Assembly (NCBI GenBank): GCA_016938735.1
Contig: JAFGUB010000060.1
Coordinates: forward strand, 1-53,117
Length of the DNA: 53,117 nt
Source of the DNA: Campylobacterales bacterium
GTDB taxonomy: Bacteria; Campylobacterota; Campylobacteria; Campylobacterales; Sulfurimonadaceae
Reading direction: 5' to 3'
Position 1 is the first letter of the stretch; each line of letters begins with the position of its first letter. The notes below the pieces were generated by a model that worked only from the letters and a program-made list of their open reading frames with translations, had not been told where the DNA came from and made no database searches. This document shows positions 1 through 7,005 of this stretch, in pieces. Made by a program: the position numbers and the translations under genes.

Positions 1-26
1 CGCGGCTTGGCTCCTTCACAATCTGT

Positions 27-46
27 AATGCTTACATGTAAGCATT
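27..46. repeat. 20-bp perfect palindrome containing TTACATGTAA
   Basis: AATGCTTACATGTAAGCATT is a perfect inverted repeat, the longest extension of the dispersed palindrome that I noticed here. Many other copies share the next base pair (C-TTACATGTAA-G), which suggests the functional site is wider than ten bases. Confidence 0.8.
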
Positions 47-72
47 GTAATGACAAAATAGTTCCTTTGGCT

Positions 73-107
73 TTTTATTTACCGTTTGTTTAAAGTAGCC
101 TGTCCCC
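73..107 (-). repeat. REP-like repeat, left inverted copy
   Basis: The reverse complement reads GGGGACAGGCTACTTTA, six bases, then CGGTAAATAAAA. It matches the forward-oriented copy at 980-1014 over about 35 bases with a few differences. The two copies bracket the two small secreted genes. Sequences of this general type (GGGGACAGGCTACTTT) are, from memory, often attached to REP-associated tyrosine transposases; no transposase is visible in this window. Confidence 0.6.
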
Positions 108-150
108 TTTATCCCCTTTATCGGCATTCGTCATTTTTCCTTATTGGTGA

Positions 151-462
151 CTATTCTTCAATCTCTCTGGTAATGACATAAATTGAACCTTTTTCGTCTT
201 TTAGTTGAGTAATTCCATTCTTTTTATCTGTTCTTTCAAACCAATCAATATTAACATTTACGTGTAGTTCTCCGCAAATTCTTTTTGTCTTCATATCTGA
301 TTGAAAAGTATAAAATTCTTGAAATGAAGACAATTCTCTACTGTCGCCAAGAGTCAATATTTTTAACATAGTATCTTCATTTTTGCAAAATAAATACCCT
401 TGTGGAATCACTCCTCCCGCAGCCAAACAAAAGGCTATTGATAAAAATAATGATATTTTCAT
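151..462 (-). CDS. Small exported protein of unknown function
   Basis: A 103-residue product that I do not recognise. It opens with a Lys-plus-hydrophobic stretch (MKISLFLSIAFCLAAGG) that looks like a signal peptide, so a periplasmic or surface location is likely. Two cysteines remain in the predicted mature part (in YLFCKNED and RICGELH), which could form a disulphide. Its ATG overlaps the stop of the upstream gene (459-725) as ATGA, so the two are translationally coupled and presumably act together. Base use is AT-rich, unlike the core genes further right, and the pair sits between inverted REP-like repeats; both facts point to acquired DNA. A lipoprotein is an alternative, but I see no clean lipobox. 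Confidence 0.6.
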   Translation of the reverse strand: MKISLFLSIAFCLAAGGVIPQGYLFCKNEDTMLKILTLGDSRELSSFQEFYTFQSDMKTKRICGELHVNVNIDWFERTDKKNGITQLKDEKGSIYVITREIEE

Positions 463-725
463 TTATTATAGTTATTGATAAATCGAATTAATTCTTCTTC
501 AGCAGTTTCCATACCAGATTTAATTCCTTTTGTAGTAGCACTGTGCTCACGGCAACTAAGAGATATTGCTATATCTGTGCCTTGTTGACAAGGTAAACCT
601 TGCATACTATTATATGAGCACTTTCCATATAAAAAGCCTTCCTCGAAACACTTAGACCAAGCATCTTTTGCTTGTGAAGAAGAAACAATTGCTAGAAAAA
701 GAACGATCCCAGCTATTAACTTCAT
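459..725 (-). CDS. Small cysteine-rich exported protein of unknown function
   Basis: An 88-residue product, not recognised. Residues 1-19 (MKLIAGIVLFLAIVSSSQA) are a textbook signal peptide with an S-Q-A cleavage site. The mature part, about 69 residues, has four cysteines (WSKCFEE, YGKCSYN, GLPCQQG, LSCREH), consistent with two disulphides in the periplasm. It is the first gene of a two-gene unit, overlapping the next gene by four bases. AT-rich codon use and the flanking inverted repeats suggest horizontal origin. Secretion is visible in the sequence; the role (inhibitor, immunity protein, adhesin accessory) is not. Confidence 0.65.
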   Translation of the reverse strand: MKLIAGIVLFLAIVSSSQAKDAWSKCFEEGFLYGKCSYNSMQGLPCQQGTDIAISLSCREHSATTKGIKSGMETAEEELIRFINNYNK

Positions 726-1391
726 AGTATGACTCCTATTGTCTTTAAATTTTTAGATAAGAGGTTGAAATAGTTAACACCCAAACTCTTGTTATGTTTA
801 GACGCGATCACTCTGTTGAAACAGCTTAAGAATATATCTAAGAATAAAATCTCTAAACTTCTATTACCTAAAATTGAATATCGATTATAAGGGTTAGTGG
901 TTGAATCACACCTTAGAAAATGGTGTCAAACAGAAACGAGGCTACTTTTGCAGGAAACGAGAAATGGGGACAGAGAAATGGAGACAGGCTACTTTAAATG
1001 GTCGGTAAATAAAATCGCCACCTGCACAAAAAATGGGGACGATGCTACTTTAAATATGTGAGCTGATAAGCTGCATGATAAGAGGTTTTACATGTAAGGT
1101 TTAGGTTTAAGAGTAGCCTCGCGCCTATTTTCTTCAGTTGGAGAAATCGAGCAGATAACGTAAAATGCAATTGGCGTCGATCCTAATCGTCGGTGATGCC
1201 GCGACTACCCCGGCTTGATGATGTTGGTTGCTACGATAAGACGTTTTTACACCTTACTGCTGAGCTGCGCTCTGTGTTTCATCTTGAGCTTTCAAAATCT
1301 GGAATGAACGGCTAAAATCCGATAAGCGTTTTATATCACTCCATCTTCTGCTTGCGTGCTTTTTTCAAAATGGATGTTGAAAGGATTTTAA
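726..1391. other. 666-bp stretch without a convincing gene
   Basis: AT-rich to about 1.1 kb, then of normal composition. It holds the three REP-like repeats (936-1053), a small inverted repeat ACACC/GGTGT near 908-926, and one TTACATGTAA at 1088-1097. No open frame of convincing length or codon use is visible on either strand. The right part presumably carries the promoter of the thioredoxin gene. Confidence 0.6.
936..1053 (+). repeat. Cluster of three REP-like repeats, right side
   Basis: Three forward copies of a GGACAGGCTACTTT-like word lie in tandem: a short one at 936-950, the best at 980-1014 (GAGACAGGCTACTTTA followed by CGGTAAATAAAA) and a diverged one at 1034-1053 (GGGGACGATGCTACTTTA). 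The middle copy is the inverted partner of 73-107. A further inverted fragment (GAGTAGCCTCGC) follows at about 1111-1122. Confidence 0.6.
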
Positions 1392-1745
1392 ATGGTACAA
1401 GAACTCAACGATGACACCTACAGCGACCTCATCGCCTCCACCGACAAGGCGCTCTTCATCGACTTCTACTCCCCCACCTGCGGCCCCTGCCAGAGCGTGC
1501 TGGGGATGCTCGCTCCTATCGCGGCGCATTTTGGCGACACAGCTTTAGTGTGCAAGGTCGATGTCTCGCGTAACCCGCGTCTGGCGCAAAAATACGAGAT
1601 CCGCAGCGTCCCTTTTTGCGTCAGTATCGGGACTGATAAAATGGTCAAGGATTATGAGCTCGGTGCCGCCTCCATAGGCCGCTATATCGCCATGATCGAG
1701 AAGGCGCAGGGCAAGGGTTTTTGGTCGCGGCTCTTTGGCAACTAG
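1392..1745 (+). CDS. Thioredoxin-family protein
   Basis: A 117-residue thioredoxin fold protein with the active site Cys30-Gly-Pro-Cys33 (in SPTCGPC; the usual Trp before the first Cys is Thr) and the cis-proline at Pro74 (RSVPF). It should carry out thiol-disulphide exchange in the cytoplasm, as there is no signal peptide. The C-terminal tail (KGFWSRLFGN) is longer and more basic/aromatic than in classical thioredoxin and could touch a partner or the membrane. The ATG follows a good AAGGA ribosome site. The Crp/Fnr gene starts 15 bases after the stop, so they probably form one operon. The altered WCGPC motif suggests a specialised thioredoxin; its partner is not visible. Confidence 0.9.
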   Translation: MVQELNDDTYSDLIASTDKALFIDFYSPTCGPCQSVLGMLAPIAAHFGDTALVCKVDVSRNPRLAQKYEIRSVPFCVSIGTDKMVKDYELGAASIGRYIAMIEKAQGKGFWSRLFGN

Positions 1746-1760
1746 CCTTACATGTAAGCC

Positions 1761-2405
1761 ATGAAATCGACCGAACTCACCCCCGCCGCACTGGAGCGTT
1801 TAGCCCCCGCCCTACCCCAAAAGCGCCGTCTCGTCTTTGAAGCGGGCGCTACCCCTTTTGATGGCACCGACACCCAAAAGCACTTCTACTTCATCATGGA
1901 CGGCGTCATCAAAATTTCGCAGATCAATCCCAAAAATGGCCGCGAACAGACCCTCTACCTGCTCTCACGCGGCGATATGTTTGACGTGATCAGCCTGCTT
2001 GACGGTGCGGAGCACGAATATGTCGCGCAGGTGCTGGAGCGCGCGGAGCTGGTCGAAGTGGAGATGGCGCAGGTGCGCACCCTGCTAGAGCACGACGTGG
2101 AGTTCAAGCGCTTTTTCTTCCCCTACATGGCCGCGCAACTGCGCCAGATGGAGCAACTCGCCTCCGATCTTTCGCTGCGCGACGTCTATGATCGGCTACT
2201 CAACCTCTTTGGCCGCTACGCCCGTAGTGACGGCAGCCTGCGGCTTATCGGCAACCTCAGCCACGAAGAGCTCGCCGCACTGGTCGGCTCCGTGCGCAAA
2301 GTGGTCAACCGCGCCTTGCAGCAGCTCAAAGAGGAGGGGGTCATCGAACTCTCGCGCAAACATCTGCGGCTTAAGAGTTTGAAGAAGTTGCTGGATCGGT
2401 TGTAA
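1761..2405 (+). CDS. Crp/Fnr-family transcriptional regulator
   Basis: 214 residues. An N-terminal cyclic-nucleotide-binding-type beta-roll (roughly 20-125, with FYFIMDGVIKIS and LLSRGDMFDVISLL) is followed by the dimerisation helix and a C-terminal winged helix (about 165-205, LSHEELAALVGSVRKVVNRA). The Fnr iron-sulphur cysteines are absent, so it is not a classical oxygen sensor; it may read a small ligand or redox state. It follows the thioredoxin gene by 15 bases, and that gap contains a complete TTACATGTAA, leaving only a weak ribosome site; coupling to thioredoxin translation is likely. The target genes are unknown. Confidence 0.9.
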   Translation: MKSTELTPAALERLAPALPQKRRLVFEAGATPFDGTDTQKHFYFIMDGVIKISQINPKNGREQTLYLLSRGDMFDVISLLDGAEHEYVAQVLERAELVEVEMAQVRTLLEHDVEFKRFFFPYMAAQLRQMEQLASDLSLRDVYDRLLNLFGRYARSDGSLRLIGNLSHEELAALVGSVRKVVNRALQQLKEEGVIELSRKHLRLKSLKKLLDRL

Positions 2406-2500
2406 AGCCCAAACTCTAATTCATCTACAAACTTCTATCATCTCCAATAACATGCTTTTTTGCACTACATAATGAATTTTATGTCACTTTGCAATAGATT

Positions 2501-2532
2501 TAATGTCTGGGATATTTTTTGACATAATGTCA
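2501..2532 (+). promoter_or_regulatory. Candidate promoter/operator of the methyltransferase gene
   Basis: TGACATAATGTCA at 2520-2532 is an inverted repeat of TGACAT about one central base. Half-site-like words ATGTCAC (2481-2487) and TAATGTC (2501-2507) lie upstream. A possible -10 (CATAAT, 2523-2528) is inside the palindrome, so a bound protein would block transcription. The helix-turn-helix at the start of the methyltransferase is the natural candidate binder. Inference from layout. Confidence 0.45.
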
Positions 2533-2557
2533 CTATTCAACCTAGAGGAGGTAGTCT

Positions 2558-3805
2558 ATGCATTCTTTTTCCCAACTGCGCGAGCGCTCAGGGCTCAGCA
2601 TAGAAGAAGTTGCTACTTTAGTACATAAGAGCGAACGCACCATCTATCGATGGGAGGGTGGGGCAACAATGCCCGATACGCTTGTTGTCCAGAAATTGCA
2701 AGATATAGTTAATGCAAAAAAAACCCTCCATCATGTACCCACCTTCACATTCATTGATCTTTTCGCAGGAATTGGGGGCCTTCGGATGGGCTTTGAATCT
2801 ATCGGAGGAAAATGCATTTTTACTAGCGAATGGGACAAATATTCACAAATCACCTACCGTGCGAATTTCCATGATGATCATCCCATTGCGGGAGATATCA
2901 CCAAAATTGCTGCCGCTGATATTCCCGCACATGATGTTTTGTTGGCTGGTTTTCCCTGCCAACCCTTTTCACTTGCCGGAGTTTCAAAAAAAAACAGCTT
3001 AGGGCGCGAACATGGATTTAAATGCGACACCCAAGGTACGCTATTTTTTGATGTAGCTCGCATTATAGAACATCATAAGCCAAAAGTTTTTTTGCTTGAA
3101 AATGTCAAAAACCTCCAAAGTCACGATAATGGGCGCACTTTTGAAATAATCAAAAAAACCCTAACTGAAGAGCTTGGCTACAATATCGACTCAATTGTTC
3201 TTGATGCAAAAACCCTTGTACCTCAGCACCGTGAACGTATTTTCATTGCCGGCTTCAGGGACAATATAGACTTTAAATTTTCCAATTTTTCCTTCCAGAA
3301 ATCGATACAAAGCCCAAAATTAAAAACTATTTTACATAACGAGTCCGAAGCATCTGAACTACCTTATACTTTGCGCGATCCCATCACTAAAGCATTGCGT
3401 GTTAACCCAAAATACACCCTTTCAGAAAAACTTTGGGATTATCTTCAAGCTTATGCAGAGAAACACCGCCAAAAGGGTAATGGATTTGGATTTGGCCTAG
3501 TCGGACCAAATGACACAGCGCGTACCCTTTCCGCCCGCTATTACAAAGATGGTTCAGAAATTCTCATCCGCCAAGAAGGCGCTATTCCGCGCCGACTTAC
3601 ACCACGAGAATGTGCACGACTGATGGGCTTTGATGCAACCCGTAATCCCGACTTTGCTATTCCTGTTTCCGACACCCAAGCTTATCGACAGTTTGGAAAC
3701 TCGGTCGTAGTGCCAGTCATTAAGGAAGTCGCTCGATACATGCAACCTTTTATTTTATCTACACTCTCACGAAAGATACAATTGTCCTCTCACTTTACTG
3801 TATAA
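2558..3805 (+). CDS. Dcm/M.EcoRII-type DNA (cytosine-5) methyltransferase
   Basis: 415 residues. A helix-turn-helix of the XRE type fills residues 3-50. The methyltransferase domain follows with motif I (FIDLFAGIGG, 65-74), the catalytic motif AGFPCQPFS with Cys134, ENV at 181-183, QHRER at 223-227 and the closing QFGNSVVVP from 378. The stretches FPCQPFSLAGVSKKNSLGR and SARYYKDG with LTPRECARLMGF are strikingly like E. coli Dcm and M.EcoRII, so the expected product is C5-methylated CCWGG. The start follows a strong GAGGAGG site. The gene is AT-rich relative to its neighbours and faces the EcoRII-like nuclease gene tail to tail. The N-terminal helix-turn-helix probably also regulates expression, as proposed for M.EcoRII. 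An A9 run lies at 2986-2994. Confidence 0.95.
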   Translation: MHSFSQLRERSGLSIEEVATLVHKSERTIYRWEGGATMPDTLVVQKLQDIVNAKKTLHHVPTFTFIDLFAGIGGLRMGFESIGGKCIFTSEWDKYSQITYRANFHDDHPIAGDITKIAAADIPAHDVLLAGFPCQPFSLAGVSKKNSLGREHGFKCDTQGTLFFDVARIIEHHKPKVFLLENVKNLQSHDNGRTFEIIKKTLTEELGYNIDSIVLDAKTLVPQHRERIFIAGFRDNIDFKFSNFSFQKSIQSPKLKTILHNESEASELPYTLRDPITKALRVNPKYTLSEKLWDYLQAYAEKHRQKGNGFGFGLVGPNDTARTLSARYYKDGSEILIRQEGAIPRRLTPRECARLMGFDATRNPDFAIPVSDTQAYRQFGNSVVVPVIKEVARYMQPFILSTLSRKIQLSSHFTV

Positions 3806-3905
3806 GCAGACGCTATGATCCCTAAAATGATAGATATTGCTTGTCGGCTCTACGCTTAAGGAGTGCGATGAAGCCTTCGATATCCATTAACCATTCTCGC
3901 TGCCT

Positions 3906-5078
3906 CTATCGATATGATGCGGCTATGGGGCGTGGTACCACTAATTGCACTCTATGGGTTTTCATCTCTTCTGTCTGATCAAAACTAATAGACGGCTCTA
4001 ATGTGACTAGATGTTTAATATCTACAAGAGCCGCCTCCTTCGTGATTTGTCGCCATCGATCTTTGCAGGTGGTTTTTGCCCCAAGTACGGTCAAAGAGGG
4101 TACAAGCTCGGGATTTTCGCGAGCCGCATAATAGCGTTCGGCAGAAGGAAAGATAAAATCAGGCCTAGACTTGCCTTCGGTCGTCTTACCCCTAGCATAG
4201 GCAAGATTGTGATCGACAAAAACCTGCTCCAGATGATTTTCAAAAGCGTGTCCTGCTCTAGAATATCTGCGGTTCATAACGCTTTTTGCATATTCGATAA
4301 ATTCATCGACATCGGCAAATTTTCCTGCGGCAAGATGCTCTTCGACAATATGTTTTTCTAGTGCCCTGAAGAGCCTCTCTTCATGATTCCACCAATACAG
4401 CAGGGTATCATCCGGAGCACCTAGAGAAGTGGCAATCCCTGAATCCGCTCTAGCATAAGTCGAAAACTCTTTTGTTGTCGGGAAATGACCATTGAATGCA
4501 GATAGCATTTTCTCATAATCAATGCCTGCGTCAGCCTCAATCTCTAATCCCAACTGCTCAAGAATAAGATTTTCAATCTCATGAAGCATAATGCCCTTGT
4601 CATGAACATCGGCAATCTGAAAGTTTCCACTAATATCGCCTTGTCTATCCTGAAAACCGAAAATCCACAAAAGCTGACTTTCAATAGTTGAGCTTTGTTC
4701 TACAGCAATAAGCCACACTTGTCGACCATCAAAACCGACAATAAGTAGATCATTTTCATAGGCATTCTCAAGAAAAAGCGATGATGAATAATAAAGCCGA
4801 TATTCCGTCCGACTTTCATGTTTTTCACGGGCATCATACCAAGTAACAAAATCCTCTTGTGGAGGTAATGTTTCGCTAGATGCAGGAAAACCAGCTAATT
4901 TGACATCCGAAAGGTACAATGCAGTTGCCTGAAAGCGTTGCTTTCCATTTGGAATACCAAAGATATTCACCAATTCTTTGACGCCATTGATTTCATGCTG
5001 GTGCGATACCTTTTTGCCAATTTCCACGCGGGAAAGACGCTTAACGGCAACTTTTTTAAAAACATCAGTCAGTTTCAA
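3906..5078 (-). CDS. EcoRII-family type IIE restriction endonuclease
   Basis: 390 residues, close to the roughly 400 of EcoRII. The C-terminal nuclease domain is unmistakable: RAGHAFENHLE, then Arg-Pro-Asp307 (RPDFIFPS), then KTTCKDRWRQ with Lys335 and Lys339, then HRVQLVVPRP near the end. This is the PD-(D/E)XK core as found in EcoRII. The N-terminal half (about 1-200) should be the effector-binding domain that makes EcoRII need two sites. With the adjacent Dcm-like methyltransferase the predicted target is CCWGG. The start is TTG, with GGAG eight bases upstream and a possible -10 TATAAT at 5113-5118 on this strand. AT-rich composition supports joint acquisition of both genes. Confidence 0.93.
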   Translation of the reverse strand: MKLTDVFKKVAVKRLSRVEIGKKVSHQHEINGVKELVNIFGIPNGKQRFQATALYLSDVKLAGFPASSETLPPQEDFVTWYDAREKHESRTEYRLYYSSSLFLENAYENDLLIVGFDGRQVWLIAVEQSSTIESQLLWIFGFQDRQGDISGNFQIADVHDKGIMLHEIENLILEQLGLEIEADAGIDYEKMLSAFNGHFPTTKEFSTYARADSGIATSLGAPDDTLLYWWNHEERLFRALEKHIVEEHLAAGKFADVDEFIEYAKSVMNRRYSRAGHAFENHLEQVFVDHNLAYARGKTTEGKSRPDFIFPSAERYYAARENPELVPSLTVLGAKTTCKDRWRQITKEAALVDIKHLVTLEPSISFDQTEEMKTHRVQLVVPRPIAASYR

Positions 5079-5160
5079 GATGGTGACTCCATGTACATTA
5101 CAAATATATTGAATTATACACTTACAAACTATTATGGTTAATGATACGAATACCGCCCTG

Positions 5161-5176
5161 TGCCACTTAAGTGGCA
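5161..5176. repeat. 16-bp palindrome upstream of hsp20
   Basis: TGCCACTTAAGTGGCA is a perfect inverted repeat, 65 bases before the Hsp20 start codon, followed by GACACCC and then a TTACATGTAA at 5190-5199. It does not match the CIRCE or HAIR heat-shock operators. It could be an operator, or a REP-like remnant at the border of the restriction-modification island. Confidence 0.6.
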
Positions 5177-5241
5177 GACACCCTTCGCCTTACATGTAAC
5201 AATAACGCCTGAAAAAACAAAATTGATTCAAGGAGTTAGCC

Positions 5242-5667
5242 ATGTTAGTCACCCGTTTTGATCCCTTCCGCGAATTGCGTGAACTGGAGAACCGTTTTTT
5301 GAGAACCTATAGTGCCCCCGAAAAAGAGGGAGCCATTGCCGGCTTTACGCCGAGTGTGAACATCCGTGAGGGGGAGTTTGCCTACCATGTGGACGTCGAT
5401 CTGCCCGGCGTGGCCAAAGAGGATATCAAGGTGGATGTGAAAGAGGGCAAACTCACCGTGAGCGGCGAGCGTAACTTCAAAGCCGAAGTGAAAGAGGAGG
5501 ATTACTACAAGGTCGAAACCAGCTTCGGCAAATTCAGCCGCAGTTTCGCCCTGCCCGAAAACGCCGATGTCGAAAACATCGACGCCGCGTGCGATAACGG
5601 CGTGTTAGAGGTGGTGATCCCCAAACTCGCGGACAAAACCAACACCCGCTCGATTGCGGTCAAATAG
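5242..5667 (+). CDS. Hsp20/alpha-crystallin small heat-shock protein
   Basis: 141 residues with the typical opening MLVTRFDPFRELRELENRF and an alpha-crystallin domain (about 35-130: VDVDLPGVAKEDIKVDV, FGKFSRSFALPENAD, NGVLEVVIPK). It is an ATP-independent holdase that binds unfolding cytoplasmic proteins. The C-terminal I-X-I anchor is weak (TRSIAVK). The ribosome site AAGGAG precedes the ATG. The upstream region carries a 16-bp palindrome and a TTACATGTAA. The convergent DoxX gene ends two bases beyond the stop. Confidence 0.96.
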   Translation: MLVTRFDPFRELRELENRFLRTYSAPEKEGAIAGFTPSVNIREGEFAYHVDVDLPGVAKEDIKVDVKEGKLTVSGERNFKAEVKEEDYYKVETSFGKFSRSFALPENADVENIDAACDNGVLEVVIPKLADKTNTRSIAVK

Positions 5668-5668
5668 C

Positions 5669-6061
5669 CTAGCGGGCGTTGATTCCGTAGCATCCGGGCC
5701 CCAGCAGCATGATGCACAGCGCGCCCAGCAGATACAGTAGCGGCAGCTCGATCACTGGTGCGCCATGTTTGCCCAGCGCCAAAAGCGCATCTGCGTGGGC
5801 GAAGTAGATCGCCCCCGCCATCGTAAACGCCACAATTCCCGCCGAAGCGCGGCTGTAGATCCCCAAAATAAGCAGCAGCGGAGCAATCAGCTCGCCCGCA
5901 TACACCCCATAAGCCACCACCTCCGGCAGACCCGCTTTCACCACCAGAGCCTTCACCCCGCCGATTCCGTGGATCACCTTGTAAAAACCGTGAAAGAGCA
6001 TCAAACCGCCCACGCCGAGCCGCAAGATCAGCTTGGCCAAATCGTCATCAAGAAAGCGCAT
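5669..6061 (-). CDS. DoxX-family membrane protein
   Basis: 130 residues with four predicted membrane helices (near 8-28, 47-66, 72-90 and 104-124) and the family features GLMLFHGFYKVIHG near the start and GVYAGELIAPLLLILG in the middle. DoxX-like proteins are small inner-membrane proteins linked to thiol and oxidative-stress chemistry; the exact substrate is unknown. Its ATG lies inside the 3' end of the dehydrogenase gene (14-base overlap) and uses an AAGGAG inside that gene as ribosome site, so the two are coupled. Confidence 0.9.
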   Translation of the reverse strand: MRFLDDDLAKLILRLGVGGLMLFHGFYKVIHGIGGVKALVVKAGLPEVVAYGVYAGELIAPLLLILGIYSRASAGIVAFTMAGAIYFAHADALLALGKHGAPVIELPLLYLLGALCIMLLGPGCYGINAR

Positions 6062-6980
6062 AAAACTCCTTTATATTTTGGATGCTCAAGGCAATGAGCC
6101 GCCCTCTGGCTTCGATCGACGTCCACGCGATGTGCGGGGTGATGTAGAGCCGCTCGCCGTGGCCTACATATAAGAGCGGATGGGGGCTTTTCATGGGTTC
6201 GACTTCGAGTACGTCGAGGCCGAAATAGAGTGCGCGCTCATCCACGATCCGCGCCACCGCTGCCTCATCGACGATGCCGCCGCGCCCTAGGTTGAGCACC
6301 ACGGCACCCTCTTTACATGTAGCGAGCTGCGCGTAACCAAGGAGGTTTTTGGTGGCGGTACTCAGCGGCGCATGGATCGAGATGACGTCACAGGTGCGCA
6401 GCAGCTCTTCAAGGCCGACGCGCGCAAAGGGCTCTTCACGCACCACCCCCGAAGTCGAGGCGTAACACACCTCAGCCCCAAACGCCTGCGCCGCATGGGC
6501 CACCTTGCGCCCAATCGCCCCCAGCCCGATAATCCCCCAGCGTTTGCCCGCCAGCTCCCAAAAAGGACGCCCCACATGGGTAAAAATCGGGCTTTGCTGC
6601 CATGCGCCGCTTTTGACGTAGTCGTCGTAATAGCGGCTCTGCCCAAGCAGATAAAAGAGCATCGAAAAGGTGTGCTGCACCACCGAATCGCTGGAGTATC
6701 CGGCAACGTTGCGCACGGCGATTCCGCGCGCTTTGGCCGCTTCGAGATCGACGTTGTTCATCCCCGTCGCGGCGACGCAGATGAGTTTAAGCCGCTTACA
6801 TGTAGCCATGTGTGATTCGGTGATAACAACCTTGTTGGTGACGACCACATCGGCCTCTATGATACGCTCTAGCATCTGCTCCGGCGTAGTCGTCGCGTAG
6901 GTGCGCACCTCGCCCAAAGTTTTGAACCCCTCCAAAGAGGTGTCGCCGTAGGTGAGAGCGTCGAGTATAACAATCTGCAT
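6048..6980 (-). CDS. D-2-hydroxyacid dehydrogenase (NAD-dependent)
   Basis: 310 residues of the D-isomer-specific 2-hydroxyacid dehydrogenase family. The nucleotide-binding fold shows GIIGLGAIGRKVAHAAQAFG (around 150-170), LNLGRGGIVDE with the substrate-binding Arg/Gly segment, and the catalytic His in ITPHIAWTSIEAR near residue 285. Likely substrates are hydroxypyruvate/glycerate or a related 2-oxoacid; specificity cannot be read from sequence alone. Its ribosome site TAAGGAG is formed by the right half of a TTACATGTAA (6989-6998) plus GGAG. Two more palindrome copies are inside the gene, both read as Ala-Thr-Cys-Lys (ATCK). First gene of a pair with DoxX. Confidence 0.92.
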   Translation of the reverse strand: MQIVILDALTYGDTSLEGFKTLGEVRTYATTTPEQMLERIIEADVVVTNKVVITESHMATCKRLKLICVAATGMNNVDLEAAKARGIAVRNVAGYSSDSVVQHTFSMLFYLLGQSRYYDDYVKSGAWQQSPIFTHVGRPFWELAGKRWGIIGLGAIGRKVAHAAQAFGAEVCYASTSGVVREEPFARVGLEELLRTCDVISIHAPLSTATKNLLGYAQLATCKEGAVVLNLGRGGIVDEAAVARIVDERALYFGLDVLEVEPMKSPHPLLYVGHGERLYITPHIAWTSIEARGRLIALSIQNIKEFYALS

Positions 6981-7005
6981 AAGACTCCTTACATGTAACG
7001 TGGGA

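Noticed and set aside
770-930. Integron attC site near the secreted gene pair
   Set aside because: GTTAACAC and short inverted repeats are present, but no R/L box pairing or integrase could be found.
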